Part shown: positions 1 to 10,596 of the stretch, piece by piece
How positions within the stretch are numbered: the first letter of the stretch is position 1
How the letters are laid out: each line of letters begins with the position of its first letter
From: Xenorhabdus kozodoii
GTDB lineage: Bacteria > Pseudomonadota > Gammaproteobacteria > Enterobacterales > Enterobacteriaceae
Direction of reading: 5' to 3'
Assembly: GCF_002632875.1 (NCBI RefSeq)
Contig: NZ_NJCX01000001.1
Location: forward strand, 234,524-298,523
DNA: 64,000 bases
Made by a program: the position numbers and the translations under genes
Notes under the pieces: model-generated
Told to the model about the DNA's origin: nothing
What the model saw: the letters and a program-made list of their open reading frames with translations, nothing else
The model's database searches: none

Positions 1-590
1 TTCAGTGAATCCTCAATAGCGTAGCCTTCATGTGGGAAACCTGGCGGAATATAGAGTATATCGCCGGGTAGCATCTCTTCGTCAATAATGGCCTCAAAGG
101 GATCAACCTGTAATAAATCAGGATGGGGGCAATGTTGCTTCATGGCGATTTTTTCGCCCACCCGCCAGCGTCTGCGCCCTTTTCCTTGAATGATAAAAAC
201 ATCATATTGGTCAAGATGAGGGCCGACACCCCCACCCGGTACAGAGAAAGAGATCATTAAGTCATCCATGCGCCAATCAGACAGTACACGGAATGGCTTC
301 ATCAGTGCAGAAGAGGGGAGATGCCAATGGTCAACGGCTTGTACAAGCAAAGACCAGTCTTTTTCGCCTAAATGGTCGTAGGTTTCAAATGGCCCGTGGG
401 AAACTTCCCAGCGTCCATTTTTCTGGCTGACTAAACGGCTGTCGATTTCATTTTCCATCGCCAATCCCGCGAGTTCATCGGAGGAAAGGGGATCAATAAA
501 CTGATGGAAACCCTGTTTAATCAGCAATGGTCGTTTTTGCCAATGGTTTTGTAAAAACGCCTGCCAGTCCAGATTGAGCTGATAATCCAT
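1..590 (-). CDS. roxA: RoxA (YcfD), ribosomal protein L16 arginine hydroxylase, C-terminus cut by window edge
   Basis: 2-oxoglutarate/Fe(II)-dependent JmjC-type oxygenase that in E. coli hydroxylates an arginine of ribosomal protein L16. The ATG is at 588-590 on the minus strand and the frame stays open for 196 codons to the window edge, so the C-terminal part is missing. The translated N-terminus begins MDYQLNLDWQAF. The iron-binding motif HLD is at residues 125-127 and a third ligand fits His187 in the segment PPGFPHEGY, the same numbering as in the E. coli enzyme. It lies downstream of phoP-phoQ on the same strand, as in E. coli, separated by about 135 bases. Identification is firm; only the end is unseen. 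Confidence 0.93.
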   Translation of the reverse strand, partial: MDYQLNLDWQAFLQNHWQKRPLLIKQGFHQFIDPLSSDELAGLAMENEIDSRLVSQKNGRWEVSHGPFETYDHLGEKDWSLLVQAVDHWHLPSSALMKPFRVLSDWRMDDLMISFSVPGGGVGPHLDQYDVFIIQGKGRRRWRVGEKIAMKQHCPHPDLLQVDPFEAIIDEEMLPGDILYIPPGFPHEGYAIEDSL

Positions 591-725
591 GGTGACATCC
601 TGAAGTGAGAAATGAAGTTAGTAAGAAGTGAATTTCTCGCTATTATAACGAATAGTCAATGGCGATATTCGATTTAATTGAAATATTCCGGGATTGTGCT
701 AGCCATTGACGGATCAGGATTGTCG

Positions 726-2192
726 TTATTGGGGAGTGGCTGAATGGTGTTGGTCGCGAAATACTACGTTCACTCTGGTGCCGCCAAGTGGGCTACCATC
801 AATACTGATATCCCCTTCATATTGTTCGACAATTTCAGAAGCTATCGACAATCCGAGACCTTGGCCTGAACGCAATGTATCGGCGCGTAAGCCGCGTTGA
901 AAAATCATTTCACGTTTATCAGGGGGAACACCCAATCCATCATCATCGACAATAATGGTGAGTGAATTTTCTCCCATTGTGGCAGTGACTTTGACCCATT
1001 TCAGACAATATTTACAGGCATTGTCCAGAATGTTTCCCATCACTTCCAGAAAGTCGTTTTTTTCCCCTAGCCAGGTCACCTCAGGAGAGACATCGAGCGT
1101 AATTTTGACCCCTTTTTCTTGATATACCTTGGTGAGCGCACTGATGAGCCCATCAAGCAAGATGGGGACGGAAGAAAGCTGCCTCAAAAGCAAACTATGG
1201 TCGCTACGCATGTTGGCTTTGTGCAGATAATAGCCGATTTGTTGAGATATCCGGTCAATTTGTTCAAGCATAATAGGTTCAGCTTGTTCAATGGTCAGTT
1301 TTTGAGGAGGGCGCAGAGAGCGCAGGGTTGATTGCAATACCGCTAAAGGGGTTTTCAGACTATGCGTCAAATCTGACAGCGTTGTGTGATATTTGGCATA
1401 ACGTTTACGTTCATTGGATAGCAAGTTGTTTAAGTTTCTGACTAGCCCTTTTAACTCGGTAGGTGGGTTTTCTTCCAGTTTTTCCCTCTCGCCATTTTCT
1501 AGCGAGTTGATTTGTCTAATCAAAGATTTTATTGGTCGAAGGCTCCAGTCAGCGGCAAGCCAAATTAATGGAATGATTAGAAGCAAGTTAGCGATGAGGA
1601 CATACCCAAACCATTCCCAGACTTTTGCTGATTCCTGTACATCTTGTGGAATAGTATCAATGATAACGATGGTCATGGCAGGGAGTTTGTCAGTGGCAGG
1701 ATAAATATTTACGGCAACCGAGTAGGTCAATAACACATCCTTACCATTTTCTGCCTTTTTAGTATTATCTTGATTTGGTGTTGCTGTGGGATTATAGAAA
1801 AAATCGCCTTTTTCTTTAAAATAGGCTTCCAGCGTATATAACCCATTTTTTTTCAGCCAATCGGGGTCAATCATGCTTTCTAATTCGGGCACATTATTCT
1901 GGCGCCAAAGCACATTACCTTCATTATCATAGATTAATGCTAATGAACGGTAATTCATGGAAAAATCTTTGGGAACAAGAATTTCTAGCTTATTGTTTTT
2001 CCATCTGGCCAATGTGAAAAATAGATTGCTTTGGCTACGGAGTATGGAATAGCTTGTTTTATCAAAACTCACTAAATATCCGGCAATGGCAACAATTCCA
2101 TATGATAGCGTCAGGGCGAGGATAATCGCCGCCGTAGCCATGAGAAACCGAGTTCTTAAAGAAAAAGGTTTTTCAGAAAACCTAGGCATCAT
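726..2192 (-). CDS. phoQ: PhoQ sensor histidine kinase
   Basis: Inner-membrane sensor kinase of the PhoPQ system, which in enterics responds to low Mg2+, acid and cationic peptides. 488 aa. TM1 spans about residues 14-42, a periplasmic PAS-like sensor about 45-190, TM2 about 194-215, then HAMP, the H-box with His277 in [12 protein letters not shown], the N-box ([11 protein letters not shown]) and G-boxes ([17 protein letters not shown]). The start overlaps the end of phoP by 11 bases, so translation is probably coupled. Oddity: the segment before [10 protein letters not shown], which in E. coli holds the acidic patch EDDDDAE, here reads [10 protein letters not shown] (about 145-154) with three lysines. 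The fold is conserved around it, so this is a PhoQ with altered sensor chemistry and not a different kinase. Confidence 0.95.
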   Translation of the reverse strand: MMPRFSEKPFSLRTRFLMATAAIILALTLSYGIVAIAGYLVSFDKTSYSILRSQSNLFFTLARWKNNKLEILVPKDFSMNYRSLALIYDNEGNVLWRQNNVPELESMIDPDWLKKNGLYTLEAYFKEKGDFFYNPTATPNQDNTKKAENGKDVLLTYSVAVNIYPATDKLPAMTIVIIDTIPQDVQESAKVWEWFGYVLIANLLLIIPLIWLAADWSLRPIKSLIRQINSLENGEREKLEENPPTELKGLVRNLNNLLSNERKRYAKYHTTLSDLTHSLKTPLAVLQSTLRSLRPPQKLTIEQAEPIMLEQIDRISQQIGYYLHKANMRSDHSLLLRQLSSVPILLDGLISALTKVYQEKGVKITLDVSPEVTWLGEKNDFLEVMGNILDNACKYCLKWVKVTATMGENSLTIIVDDDGLGVPPDKREMIFQRGLRADTLRSGQGLGLSIASEIVEQYEGDISIDGSPLGGTRVNVVFRDQHHSATPQ

Positions 2193-2865
2193 AAGATTTC
2201 ACATCAAAGCGATATCCTTGACCACGAACAGTGATGATGACCTCTTCCGGCCATTCATTTAATATTTTTTTCCTCAAACGCCCCATTAATACATCAATTG
2301 TGTGACTTTCGCGTAATTCAGCGTCTGGATACAATTGGCGCATGAGTGTTTCTTTACTGACAACCTTGCCATTATTGCGCATTAAGGTTTCGATAATAAT
2401 GTATTCAAAGGCCGTTAATTTAATATTGGCATCATTGATAGAAAACTCCTTTCTGGAGAGGTCGATCAAAAAAGGTGAAATTTCAACTAATTGTGATGCC
2501 AGTCCACTATTGCGTCGCATTAATGCCTGTATGCGGGCATTGATTTCTTCCAGATGAAAGGGTTTGGTCACATAATCATCTGCACCGGCATTTAGCACGG
2601 CGACTTTTTCTTGCCAACTTTCACGGGCGGTGAGAACAAGGATAGGTAAATTAATTTGTTCACCGCGCCAGCGCCGTAACATGCTAAGGCCATCTTCTCC
2701 CGGTAACCCTAAATCAACGATAGCAAGATCAGGGTGACTTTCTTTAAGATAGTAATCTGCTTCTTTAGCATTCTCCGCAGCATCCACTTGATGCCCAATA
2801 TCCCGCAGTTGTACGGTTAAGTGATGGCGAAGTAACGCGTTATCTTCAACGATCAATATCCGCAT
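2182..2865 (-). CDS. phoP: PhoP response regulator
   Basis: OmpR-family DNA-binding response regulator partnered with PhoQ. 227 aa. The receiver domain covers about residues 1-115 with the phosphoacceptor Asp51 in [10 protein letters not shown] and the conserved Lys in TKPFH; the winged helix is about 125-223 ([31 protein letters not shown]). The start is an ATG with a good AAGGAA ribosome site. It is the first gene of phoP-phoQ, and the AT-rich spacer upstream must carry its promoter. I found no clear TGTTTA-N5-TGTTTA PhoP box there, so autoregulation is not shown by the sequence. Confidence 0.96.
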   Translation of the reverse strand: MRILIVEDNALLRHHLTVQLRDIGHQVDAAENAKEADYYLKESHPDLAIVDLGLPGEDGLSMLRRWRGEQINLPILVLTARESWQEKVAVLNAGADDYVTKPFHLEEINARIQALMRRNSGLASQLVEISPFLIDLSRKEFSINDANIKLTAFEYIIIETLMRNNGKVVSKETLMRQLYPDAELRESHTIDVLMGRLRKKILNEWPEEVIITVRGQGYRFDVKSYDA

Positions 2866-3170
2866 AATGATTCCTTATGCTAATCAGTCATGTTTATCAA
2901 ATAAATTTAAAATAGCTAAGTAATCAATTTCGTCAATAAAGATTAAATAAAATTATACTTATATAATTATGAATGAACTAAGTATAGTAACTATTTGGCT
3001 TTTTTTGGTATATTAATGATCAGGGCATTTAAAAACAAATGGTTAGATTGAAATAACAAATAAATTTACAATCTATTTATCTTTTATATAAGATTATTGA
3101 CCTAAATAGCCTTTAAATGACGTGTAGCGATAAGGGAATTTGGTTGGCTCTGGGATTTGAAAATCACGTA
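2866..3170. other. Non-coding AT-rich spacer upstream of phoP
   Basis: About 300 bases between the phoP start and the purB 3' hairpin, with no supportable reading frame. It should hold the phoP promoter. One possible sigma-70 pair is listed separately. No canonical PhoP direct repeat is visible. Confidence 0.6.
2909..2936 (-). promoter_or_regulatory. Possible phoP promoter
   Basis: On the minus strand TTGACG (complement of 2931-2936) and TATTTT (complement of 2909-2914) are 16 bases apart, about 45 bases before the phoP start. The -10 is a 4/6 match, so this is only a candidate. Confidence 0.3.
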
Positions 3171-3193
3171 TGGGCGGGATTAAAACCCGCCCA
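3171..3193 (-). terminator. Hairpin downstream of purB
   Basis: TGGGCGGG (3171-3178) and CCCGCCCA (3186-3193) form a perfect 8-bp GC-rich stem with a 7-base loop, 21 bases past the purB stop. There is no long T tract on the purB side, so it is a modest terminator or an mRNA-stabilising hairpin. Confidence 0.6.
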
Positions 3194-3213
3194 TTTACTT
3201 GTATAAACAGGAA

Positions 3214-4664
<1,451 letters not shown>

Positions 4665-4670
<6 letters not shown>

Positions 4671-5291
4671 GTCAGCAAGGATCTCTTTTGCCTGTCGGAT
4701 CAGGCGCTGGCGAGAAAACATGATTTGCAGGCGGCCACCGCCAACTTGTTGCCATAAGACAGCGCTGCGGATACCGGCCAGTAATATAGATCTGACTTTT
4801 GCCTGGATCAGCGTATTACGTAAGACATCAGGTGAACCCGTCACTTGGATGCGTGGCCCCAGCGGACTGATAACATCGATATAAATTCCAGCCAGGGCGT
4901 TGAGCATGCCCTCTGACATCGGTTCAAAATAGGCTTGCTGACGTTCTAATTGTTCAATGCGATTTGCCAATTGGGTGGTGGCAGATTGATTTTTATTCAA
5001 ACGACGTTCCAGTGCCATCAAACTCAACATATAACGGGTAAGCTCGGCAGAAACTCCACTATGTGAACCATTGAACATACCCAACATGGCATCAAGGCCG
5101 AGACGCAGGTTGCTGGCATTATTGCCAAAGACATCCAACGTGGATGCCGGGTTCATGTTCAGGATACTGTTGATCATGGTCTCAAAAGCATCAGTATCGC
5201 ATTGGCCTTCATGGGCAAGTTTTTGCGCTATACGGCCTGACTGGCAGATGCCTGCCAGAGCCAGTGTAATATCGTAATAATTTTTAGCCAC
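4665..5291 (-). CDS. hflD: HflD, high-frequency lysogenization protein homologue
   Basis: Peripheral inner-membrane protein of 208 aa (E. coli 213). In E. coli it binds the lambda CII activator and lowers lysogeny; its normal cellular role is unclear. The N-terminus [32 protein letters not shown] and the segment [13 protein letters not shown] match the family, and the product is mostly helical. The C-terminus is slightly shorter than in E. coli. It begins 2 bases after the mnmA stop and is surely cotranscribed with mnmA. Confidence 0.93.
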
Positions 5292-5293
5292 AA

Positions 5294-6397
5294 CTACTCC
5301 TGTATACGTTGTTCGATCACACCGCCACCGAGACAGACTTCACCTTGATAAAACACGGCTGACTGACCTGGGGTGACAGCGGCAACAGGGCTATTAAAAC
5401 GAACCTCAATTTTATCTTCGCCCAGAGGGACGACAGTGCAGGGGATATCATGCTGACGGTAACGTGTTTTGACGGCACAACGTATTGCTGTCTTTAATGG
5501 CTGGCGATCAACCCAATGCAGTTGTTGTGCAATCAAACCGACAGACATCAGGCGAGGATGCTCATGGCCTTGGGCAACAATCAATAGGTTGTTTGCAACA
5601 TCCTTATCAACAACATACCAAGGTTCTTCACCGCCATTTTTTGTTCCCCCGATCCCCAATCCTTTGCGCTGACCGAGTGTATGGTACATCAAGCCAGTGT
5701 GTTGACCGATGGTCTGTCCATCCACGGTTATAATTGGGCCAGGTTGGGCAGGCAAATAACGCCCAAGGAAGTCTCGGAACTTACGCTCACCAATAAAGCA
5801 GATACCCGTCGAATCTTTTTTCTTCGCTGTGACAAGGCCAATTTCTTCGGCGATACGGCGTACTTCCGGTTTTTCCAATTCCCCTAAAGGAAACAGGCTC
5901 TTGGCAACTTGCTGGTGGCTTAATGTATATAAGAAATAACTTTGGTCTTTATTGTCATCCAGGCCACGGAGTAATTGGCTAATGCCATTCACATCCCGAC
6001 GACGGACATAATGACCGGTTGCGATATAGTCAGCCCCTAAATCTTCTGCGGCAAATTCCAGAAATGCTTTAAATTTAATTTCCTTATTGCAAAGAATATC
6101 CGGGTTTGGGGTTCTGCCAGCCTGATATTCAGCAAGAAAATGTTCGAATACATTATCCCAATATTCGGCTGCAAAATTGATGGTATGCAGCTCGATGCCC
6201 AATTTGTCACAAACGGCCTGGGCATCGGCAAGATCGGTAGCAGCCGAGCAATACTCTTCACTATCGTCTTCTTCCCAGTTTTTCATGAACAGGCCAGCTA
6301 CCTGGTAGCCCTGCTGTTGCAGAAGGTAGGCGGAAACGGATGAATCAACACCGCCGGACATGCCGACAATGACTTTTTTCTGGCTGTTATCTGACAT
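5294..6397 (-). CDS. mnmA: tRNA-specific 2-thiouridylase MnmA
   Basis: Adds sulfur to U34 of tRNA-Lys, -Glu and -Gln, taking persulfide sulfur from the Tus relay. 367 aa. The PP-loop ATP motif [15 protein letters not shown] is at residues 12-26. The two catalytic cysteines are Cys103 ([11 protein letters not shown]) and Cys200 ([13 protein letters not shown]), one residue shifted from the E. coli C102/C199 pair. A C-terminal beta-barrel domain follows. It sits between nudJ and hflD as in E. coli. Confidence 0.97.
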   Translation of the reverse strand: MSDNSQKKVIVGMSGGVDSSVSAYLLQQQGYQVAGLFMKNWEEDDSEEYCSAATDLADAQAVCDKLGIELHTINFAAEYWDNVFEHFLAEYQAGRTPNPDILCNKEIKFKAFLEFAAEDLGADYIATGHYVRRRDVNGISQLLRGLDDNKDQSYFLYTLSHQQVAKSLFPLGELEKPEVRRIAEEIGLVTAKKKDSTGICFIGERKFRDFLGRYLPAQPGPIITVDGQTIGQHTGLMYHTLGQRKGLGIGGTKNGGEEPWYVVDKDVANNLLIVAQGHEHPRLMSVGLIAQQLHWVDRQPLKTAIRCAVKTRYRQHDIPCTVVPLGEDKIEVRFNSPVAAVTPGQSAVFYQGEVCLGGGVIEQRIQE

Positions 6398-6519
6398 GGA
6401 TATATCTCACTGCGGAAAAAAAACAAACGCGATACTTTAGCACGTTGGCAACCAAGGTGCATCAAGCGTCTTTGTGCTCTTTTCATCTAATTATTGTTTA
6501 TCATGATTATTTATTACGA

Positions 6520-6972
6520 TTATTTGGCAAAAGGTGAACCATAATAATCCAGTATCGATAGCGGATAAGCCTTGCGCTCCAAATAGCAGAGAATACTTTC
6601 AGCAACCAGAGGGGAGCGTAGCTGTGAGCTATTTAGGATTTCTTCTGCACTTAACCAGTGGCAATGATGGATATCGCTATCTTGTGGATAGGTCGCCATG
6701 ATTTTTTCCATTTCAACCAAAAATAGAAAACGGATAAACGGCGTTCCATCCGGTGCAATCCATTGGTGCAGCTTTAAAAATGCTTGTGGTTGTGCACGAA
6801 TGCCAGTTTCTTCCCATAATTCCCGTTCGGCGGCTTCCGGTAAGGTTTCATCAGCTTCCAGATGGCCTGCGGGCTGGTTCCAGAGAAATTTACCGTTGAT
6901 CAACTCTTCAACAACCAAAAATTTATTTTCTGCATGAACAATGCAGGCAACCGTGACGTGTGGACTAAACAA
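6520..6972 (-). CDS. nudJ: NudJ, Nudix phosphatase
   Basis: Nudix hydrolase active in E. coli on hydroxymethylpyrimidine pyrophosphate and nucleoside tri- and diphosphates. 150 aa. The Nudix box is complete: G(H)[20 protein letters not shown] at about residues 37-58. The start is a TTG at 6970-6972, giving [10 protein letters not shown], which aligns with the E. coli start MFKPHVTVAC; GGAGAG lies 9 bases upstream. This TTG overlaps the last 8 bases of rluE, so translation is likely coupled and held low by the weak start codon. Confidence 0.92.
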   Translation of the reverse strand: MFSPHVTVACIVHAENKFLVVEELINGKFLWNQPAGHLEADETLPEAAERELWEETGIRAQPQAFLKLHQWIAPDGTPFIRFLFLVEMEKIMATYPQDSDIHHCHWLSAEEILNSSQLRSPLVAESILCYLERKAYPLSILDYYGSPFAK

Positions 6973-7594
6973 GGTTAATTTCTCTCCATTCTCCTGGGGA
7001 TAACGAGTCTAATTGTATCGAACCCATACTAAAACGGATTAGGCGTAGTGTAGGATAACCTACATGGGCGGTCATTCTACGTACCTGTCGGTTTCGCCCT
7101 TCATATAACGTAATTTTAAGCCAACTTACCGGAATGCTTTTTCGTTCCCGAATTGGCGGGGTTCTTTCCCAGAGCCATGCAGGTTCTTCAACCAATTCAG
7201 CGCCGGCGGGTAAAGTCGGGCCATCTTTTAATATGATGCCACTGCGAAGTTTATTTAGGGCTGCTTCATCAGGAATGCCTTCCACTTGAACATAATAAAC
7301 TTTAGCGGTCTTTTTGTGGGGTTGAGTCAATTTAGCCTGCAATTTGCCATCATTGGTCAATACCAGTAAGCCTTCGCTATCACGATCCAAACGACCAGCG
7401 GCATAAACATCAGTAAACGGGATAAAATTTTTTAACGTTGTCCTGCCCATCTCATCAGTAAATTGAGGCAAAACGTCATAAGGTTTGTTAAAAATCAATA
7501 CCCGGCGGGGACCGATTGGTTTTTTGATGGCCTTGTTATTTTTTCTTTGGCTGAATCGGTTAAGTTGGCGTTTTTTAAAAGAGATATTTGTCAT
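6965..7594 (-). CDS. rluE: 23S rRNA pseudouridine synthase RluE
   Basis: Makes pseudouridine at position 2457 of 23S rRNA in E. coli. 209 aa. The catalytic RsuA/RluB-family motif [17 protein letters not shown] contains the active-site Asp, and [12 protein letters not shown] is the second family signature. The first 25 residues are rich in Lys, Arg and Asn and probably touch RNA. It is divergent from icd and leads the rluE-nudJ-mnmA-hflD series. Confidence 0.94.
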   Translation of the reverse strand: MTNISFKKRQLNRFSQRKNNKAIKKPIGPRRVLIFNKPYDVLPQFTDEMGRTTLKNFIPFTDVYAAGRLDRDSEGLLVLTNDGKLQAKLTQPHKKTAKVYYVQVEGIPDEAALNKLRSGIILKDGPTLPAGAELVEEPAWLWERTPPIRERKSIPVSWLKITLYEGRNRQVRRMTAHVGYPTLRLIRFSMGSIQLDSLSPGEWREINLV

Positions 7595-7675
7595 GATAAG
7601 CCATCGCTAAAAATTAGGGGACGTATTATACCTTAAATCTGCGGCCATTGGCGTTTGCAGAATATTCAAGTAGTA

Positions 7676-7704
7676 TTGACACGTCCCTTACAAAAAATTA
7701 ACAA
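7676..7704 (+). promoter_or_regulatory. Candidate icd promoter
   Basis: A perfect TTGACA (7676-7681) is followed 17 bases later by TAACAA (7699-7704), a poor -10. It lies 30 bases before the icd start, which has a strong AAGGAGAGG ribosome site. The distance implies a very short leader, so the true -10 may differ. Confidence 0.35.
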
Positions 7705-7734
7705 GGCATTGCGCTTATTTGAAAGGAGAGGTTA

Positions 7735-8988
7735 ATGGAAAGCAAAGTAGTTGTTCCGGCGGAAGGTAAAAAAATTACTATTGATGTCAAAGGTAAATTA
7801 AATGTTCCGAATAACCCGATTATCCCTTATATCGAAGGGGATGGCATTGGTGTTGATGTTACGCCGGTCATGCTAAAAGTTGTTGATGCTGCGGTTCAGA
7901 AAGCGTACAGCGGTGAGCGCGAAATTTCCTGGATGGAAATCTACACAGGTGAAAAATCCACGCATGTCTATGGCAAAGATGTTTGGTTGCCAGACGAAAC
8001 GTTGGATTTGATCCGTGAATACCGTGTTGCAATCAAAGGCCCTCTGACGACGCCAGTAGGCGGGGGTATCCGTTCGCTGAACGTAGCACTGCGTCAGCAA
8101 TTGGACCTGTATGTCTGCCTGCGTCCGGTTCGTTACTATCAAGGCACGCCAAGCCCTGTTAAGCATCCTGAACTGACCGATATGGTTATTTTCCGTGAAA
8201 ACGCTGAAGATATTTATGCGGGCATTGAGTGGAAAGCCGGTTCAGCAGAAGCGGACAAAGTGATTAAATTCCTACAGGATGAAATGGGTGTTAATAAAAT
8301 CCGTTTCCCTCAACAGTGTGGTATTGGTATAAAACCTTGCTCAGAAGAAGGCACTAAACGTTTAGTACGCGCTGCGATTGAATATGCCATTGATAATGAC
8401 CGTGAATCAGTCACGCTGGTTCATAAAGGCAATATCATGAAATTCACTGAAGGCGCTTTCAAAGACTGGGGTTATGAACTGGCTCGCACTGACTTTGGCG
8501 GAGAACTGCTGGATGGCGGCCCATGGGTTAAGATCAAGAATCCAAAAAATGGCAAAGATATCATCATCAAAGATGTGATTGCAGATGCTTTCTTGCAACA
8601 GATCCTGCTGCGTCCAGCAGAGTATGATGTTATTGCTTGTATGAACCTGAACGGTGACTATATCTCTGATGCTCTGGCTGCACAGGTTGGTGGTATCGGT
8701 ATTGCCCCAGGTGCAAACATTGGTGACGAGTGCGCATTGTTCGAAGCAACACATGGAACTGCGCCTAAGTATGCAGGTCAGGATAAAGTCAACCCTGGCT
8801 CTGTGATCCTTTCCGCTGAAATGATGTTGCGCCATATGGGCTGGTTTGAAGCCGCAGATCTGATCGTTAAGGGAGTGGAAGGCGCAATTGCTGCGAAGAC
8901 CGTGACTTACGATTTTGAGCGTCTGATGGAAGGCGCTAAATTGCTGAAATGTAGTGAGTTCGGCGATGCGATTATTTCTCATATGTAA
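7735..8988 (+). CDS. icd: NADP-dependent isocitrate dehydrogenase
   Basis: TCA-cycle enzyme converting isocitrate to 2-oxoglutarate, CO2 and NADPH. 417 aa, one more than E. coli because of one inserted residue near position 18. The phosphorylation/substrate serine is Ser114 in [12 protein letters not shown] (E. coli Ser113), so control by AceK kinase/phosphatase is possible. Metal-binding Asp residues lie in [17 protein letters not shown]. The family signature runs from NLNGDYISD to ANIGDE. In E. coli the 3' end of icd is a prophage attachment site; here the accessory stretch starts right after it, but the gene end itself looks intact. Confidence 0.98.
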   Translation: MESKVVVPAEGKKITIDVKGKLNVPNNPIIPYIEGDGIGVDVTPVMLKVVDAAVQKAYSGEREISWMEIYTGEKSTHVYGKDVWLPDETLDLIREYRVAIKGPLTTPVGGGIRSLNVALRQQLDLYVCLRPVRYYQGTPSPVKHPELTDMVIFRENAEDIYAGIEWKAGSAEADKVIKFLQDEMGVNKIRFPQQCGIGIKPCSEEGTKRLVRAAIEYAIDNDRESVTLVHKGNIMKFTEGAFKDWGYELARTDFGGELLDGGPWVKIKNPKNGKDIIIKDVIADAFLQQILLRPAEYDVIACMNLNGDYISDALAAQVGGIGIAPGANIGDECALFEATHGTAPKYAGQDKVNPGSVILSAEMMLRHMGWFEAADLIVKGVEGAIAAKTVTYDFERLMEGAKLLKCSEFGDAIISHM

Positions 8989-9009
8989 TAATTGCTGATT
9001 GGGATATAT

Positions 9010-9042
9010 AACGGGATCTTAATGGTTCCCGTTGTTTTATTT
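9010..9042 (+). terminator. Rho-independent terminator of icd
   Basis: AACGGGA (9010-9016) pairs with TCCCGTT (9027-9033), followed by GTTTTATTTT. It begins 22 bases after the icd stop. Confidence 0.8.
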
Positions 9043-9083
9043 TCACCGCGCACCGCAGCGTAAGTCTGAACGTCGAGCCTTTA

Positions 9084-9311
9084 ATGAGACTATGTTGTGT
9101 CTATCCAGACGGTTATGTATTCGGAGAACCGAATAGGAAAACATTAGGTAAAAATCGCTTAACAATTGCTTGTCATGGGTTTGGCCACGAGAATGGCATA
9201 TCACATGTTAAGATAGATGATCAGTATTGCAACCCTGCACAACTTGCCCAGCATATTGAGGCATGGACAGAAGTTAACAATTATCCCTTTTTCTACCCGG
9301 AATTCTTGTGA
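9084..9311 (+). CDS. Hypothetical protein, possibly 5' half of a broken gene
   Basis: 75 aa with no named family. The core reads RLTIACHGFGHENGISHVKID, then CNPAQLAQHIEAW. A hydrophobic strand ending in a His-Gly pair, followed by a P-x-x-LA helix, resembles the His-Gly element of caspase-like CHAT or C80 domains; this is a shape resemblance only. The frame is open upstream to 9012 without a better start, and no strong ribosome site precedes ATG 9084. The stop overlaps the GTG of the next ORF (GTGA at 9308-9311). The pair is either a coupled two-gene unit or one gene split by a frameshift. Confidence 0.4.
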   Translation: MRLCCVYPDGYVFGEPNRKTLGKNRLTIACHGFGHENGISHVKIDDQYCNPAQLAQHIEAWTEVNNYPFFYPEFL

Positions 9312-9511
9312 AGGCGTATATGGGAGTTGTTCGTTCATCGTGTATGAACAATCATACTTGGGAACATTATGTAGAAAATGGGTGCAATTTTACTGAAAAT
9401 ATGCTGAGTGAGGATTTTAGATTATACAAGGATATCTCCGGTTATCAGTATCATAGTGTGGTGTTTTTAACTGGTCTGTTTTATAAGCAAAAATACTTGA
9501 ATAACGATTAA
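9308..9511 (+). CDS. Hypothetical protein, possibly 3' half of a broken gene
   Basis: 67 aa starting at a GTG inside the stop of the preceding ORF. It reads VKAYMGVVRSSCMNNHTWEHYVENG and so on. The hydrophobic strand ending in a cysteine (GVVRSSC) would sit where a caspase-like fold places its catalytic Cys if the two ORFs were read as one protein of about 142 residues. I do not recognise a family. A frameshift in an acquired gene is as likely as a real overlap. Confidence 0.35.
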   Translation: MKAYMGVVRSSCMNNHTWEHYVENGCNFTENMLSEDFRLYKDISGYQYHSVVFLTGLFYKQKYLNND

Positions 9512-9621
9512 AAATCGTAGGGCCCTTTCTGGAGGGATAATATGATTATTAAGTTATACTGATTGACAAATCATCTGATCATGAGGTGCCTATGTGGAAT
9601 AGCAATCTTCAGAGAGGAAAT

Positions 9622-9975
9622 ATGCAATTATTGGCAAATTTTCTATCGCCAATAGATGCCCATATTGTCCTGGGCAGAATGTTATCAGAAGGTATTTATG
9701 CGGTAGTGATGGATGAAGACATTGTATGGAATAACTATATGTATTCCCAGGCATTTGGTGGAGTTAAACTTCTTGTCCACCAATCGGATATCGCGCACGC
9801 AAAAGCGATACTGACTGAAATTGAAGATAATCAGTTTTCTTTAGATAAAGATGAACCTAATCAGGCCAATAAGAAAAACTCATCGTTTCAATATCATTCT
9901 TCTGCACTAATAGATACAGTTTTAGTACTTTTGTTGTTTTTAATCTTTGGCATAGCGTTGCCGCTAAAAAGCTGA
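9622..9975 (+). CDS. DUF2007-type protein with C-terminal membrane anchor
   Basis: 117 aa from this start. Residues about 1-65 (MQLLANFLSPIDAHIVLGRMLSEGIYAVVMDED, then GGVKLLVHQSDIAHAKAIL) look like the DUF2007 putative signal-transducing domain, a small alpha-beta module. A linker and one membrane helix follow (IDTVLVLLLFLIFGIALPL). Earlier in-frame starts exist at 9586 (GTG) and 9592 (ATG); I prefer 9622 because AGAGAGGA precedes it and family members usually begin at this point. Function unknown. No terminator is evident on this strand. Confidence 0.6.
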   Translation: MQLLANFLSPIDAHIVLGRMLSEGIYAVVMDEDIVWNNYMYSQAFGGVKLLVHQSDIAHAKAILTEIEDNQFSLDKDEPNQANKKNSSFQYHSSALIDTVLVLLLFLIFGIALPLKS

Positions 9976-10055
9976 ATTTATGTTTCGCTTTAATCTCATC
10001 GTTATGAAACTGTTAGCGACTAAAAATGAATTAAATGGTCAAAAGGCGAATAAAA

Positions 10056-10084
10056 TAGAGCGACAACGTAAGTTGGTCGCTCTA
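10056..10084 (-). terminator. Terminator of the 10092-10463 gene
   Basis: TAGAGCGAC (10056-10064) pairs with GTCGCTCTA (10076-10084). On the minus strand the hairpin follows the stop closely and is trailed by a T-rich tail. It may also serve the convergent DUF2007 gene. Confidence 0.7.
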
Positions 10085-10091
10085 CAGGTGC

Positions 10092-10463
10092 TTATTTTGG
10101 GCTGTTAGATAAAGCCTGCTTTGTTTGTACTTTGCATGCTTCAACTGATTTAACCAGGGATTCGTCAAAATGGCGAGTGCTGGGGAAGGCTTGTTTATTT
10201 TTTCTGACTTCGGTGACGGTTTGTTTGATAGACGCAATAAATTCATCCTGATTGCTATGGATCTCTTTAAGATCAAATCCCTTGCTGCTTAATTCATTGA
10301 ATGCCTTTTGGGCTATCACGTCGGGTGAGTCGTGGGTTTTAAAGGCTTCTACGGAGGCTTTCCCGAACAAATCACAATAAGTTTCCGCGGTTTTATCGAC
10401 ATTAGCGTGTGCGGCATATGAGAAGAATGAGGTAAGGAAAATCGGCAATAAAAGGTGTTTCAT
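10092..10463 (-). CDS. Exported hypothetical protein
   Basis: 123 aa with a clear Sec signal peptide (MKHLLLPIFLTSFFSYAAHA, cleavage after about residue 20) and a good ribosome site (AGAGGA, 5 bases before ATG). The mature part is helical and soluble and has two cysteines (YCDLFGK and VEACKVQ) that may form a disulfide in the periplasm. I do not recognise the family. It has its own terminator and stands apart from the next gene, so it is probably a single-gene unit. Confidence 0.6.
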   Translation of the reverse strand: MKHLLLPIFLTSFFSYAAHANVDKTAETYCDLFGKASVEAFKTHDSPDVIAQKAFNELSSKGFDLKEIHSNQDEFIASIKQTVTEVRKNKQAFPSTRHFDESLVKSVEACKVQTKQALSNSPK

Positions 10464-10596
10464 AATTTCCTCTTGAATCGACTATACCATGATAGTGGTA
10501 ATAACTTTAACAGGAATGACATCATTAACAATAGTATATAATTCCAACGCTTGCGCCGAAACTCAGCGGGTAATGGTTTAAGTAAAGAGAGAGTGA

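Noticed and set aside
2866-3170. PhoP box upstream of phoP
   Set aside because: No pair of GTTTA-type hexamers with 5-base spacing could be found on either strand.
8407-8982. 191-codon minus-strand ORF inside icd
   Set aside because: Antisense shadow of a highly conserved gene; no ribosome site or family match.
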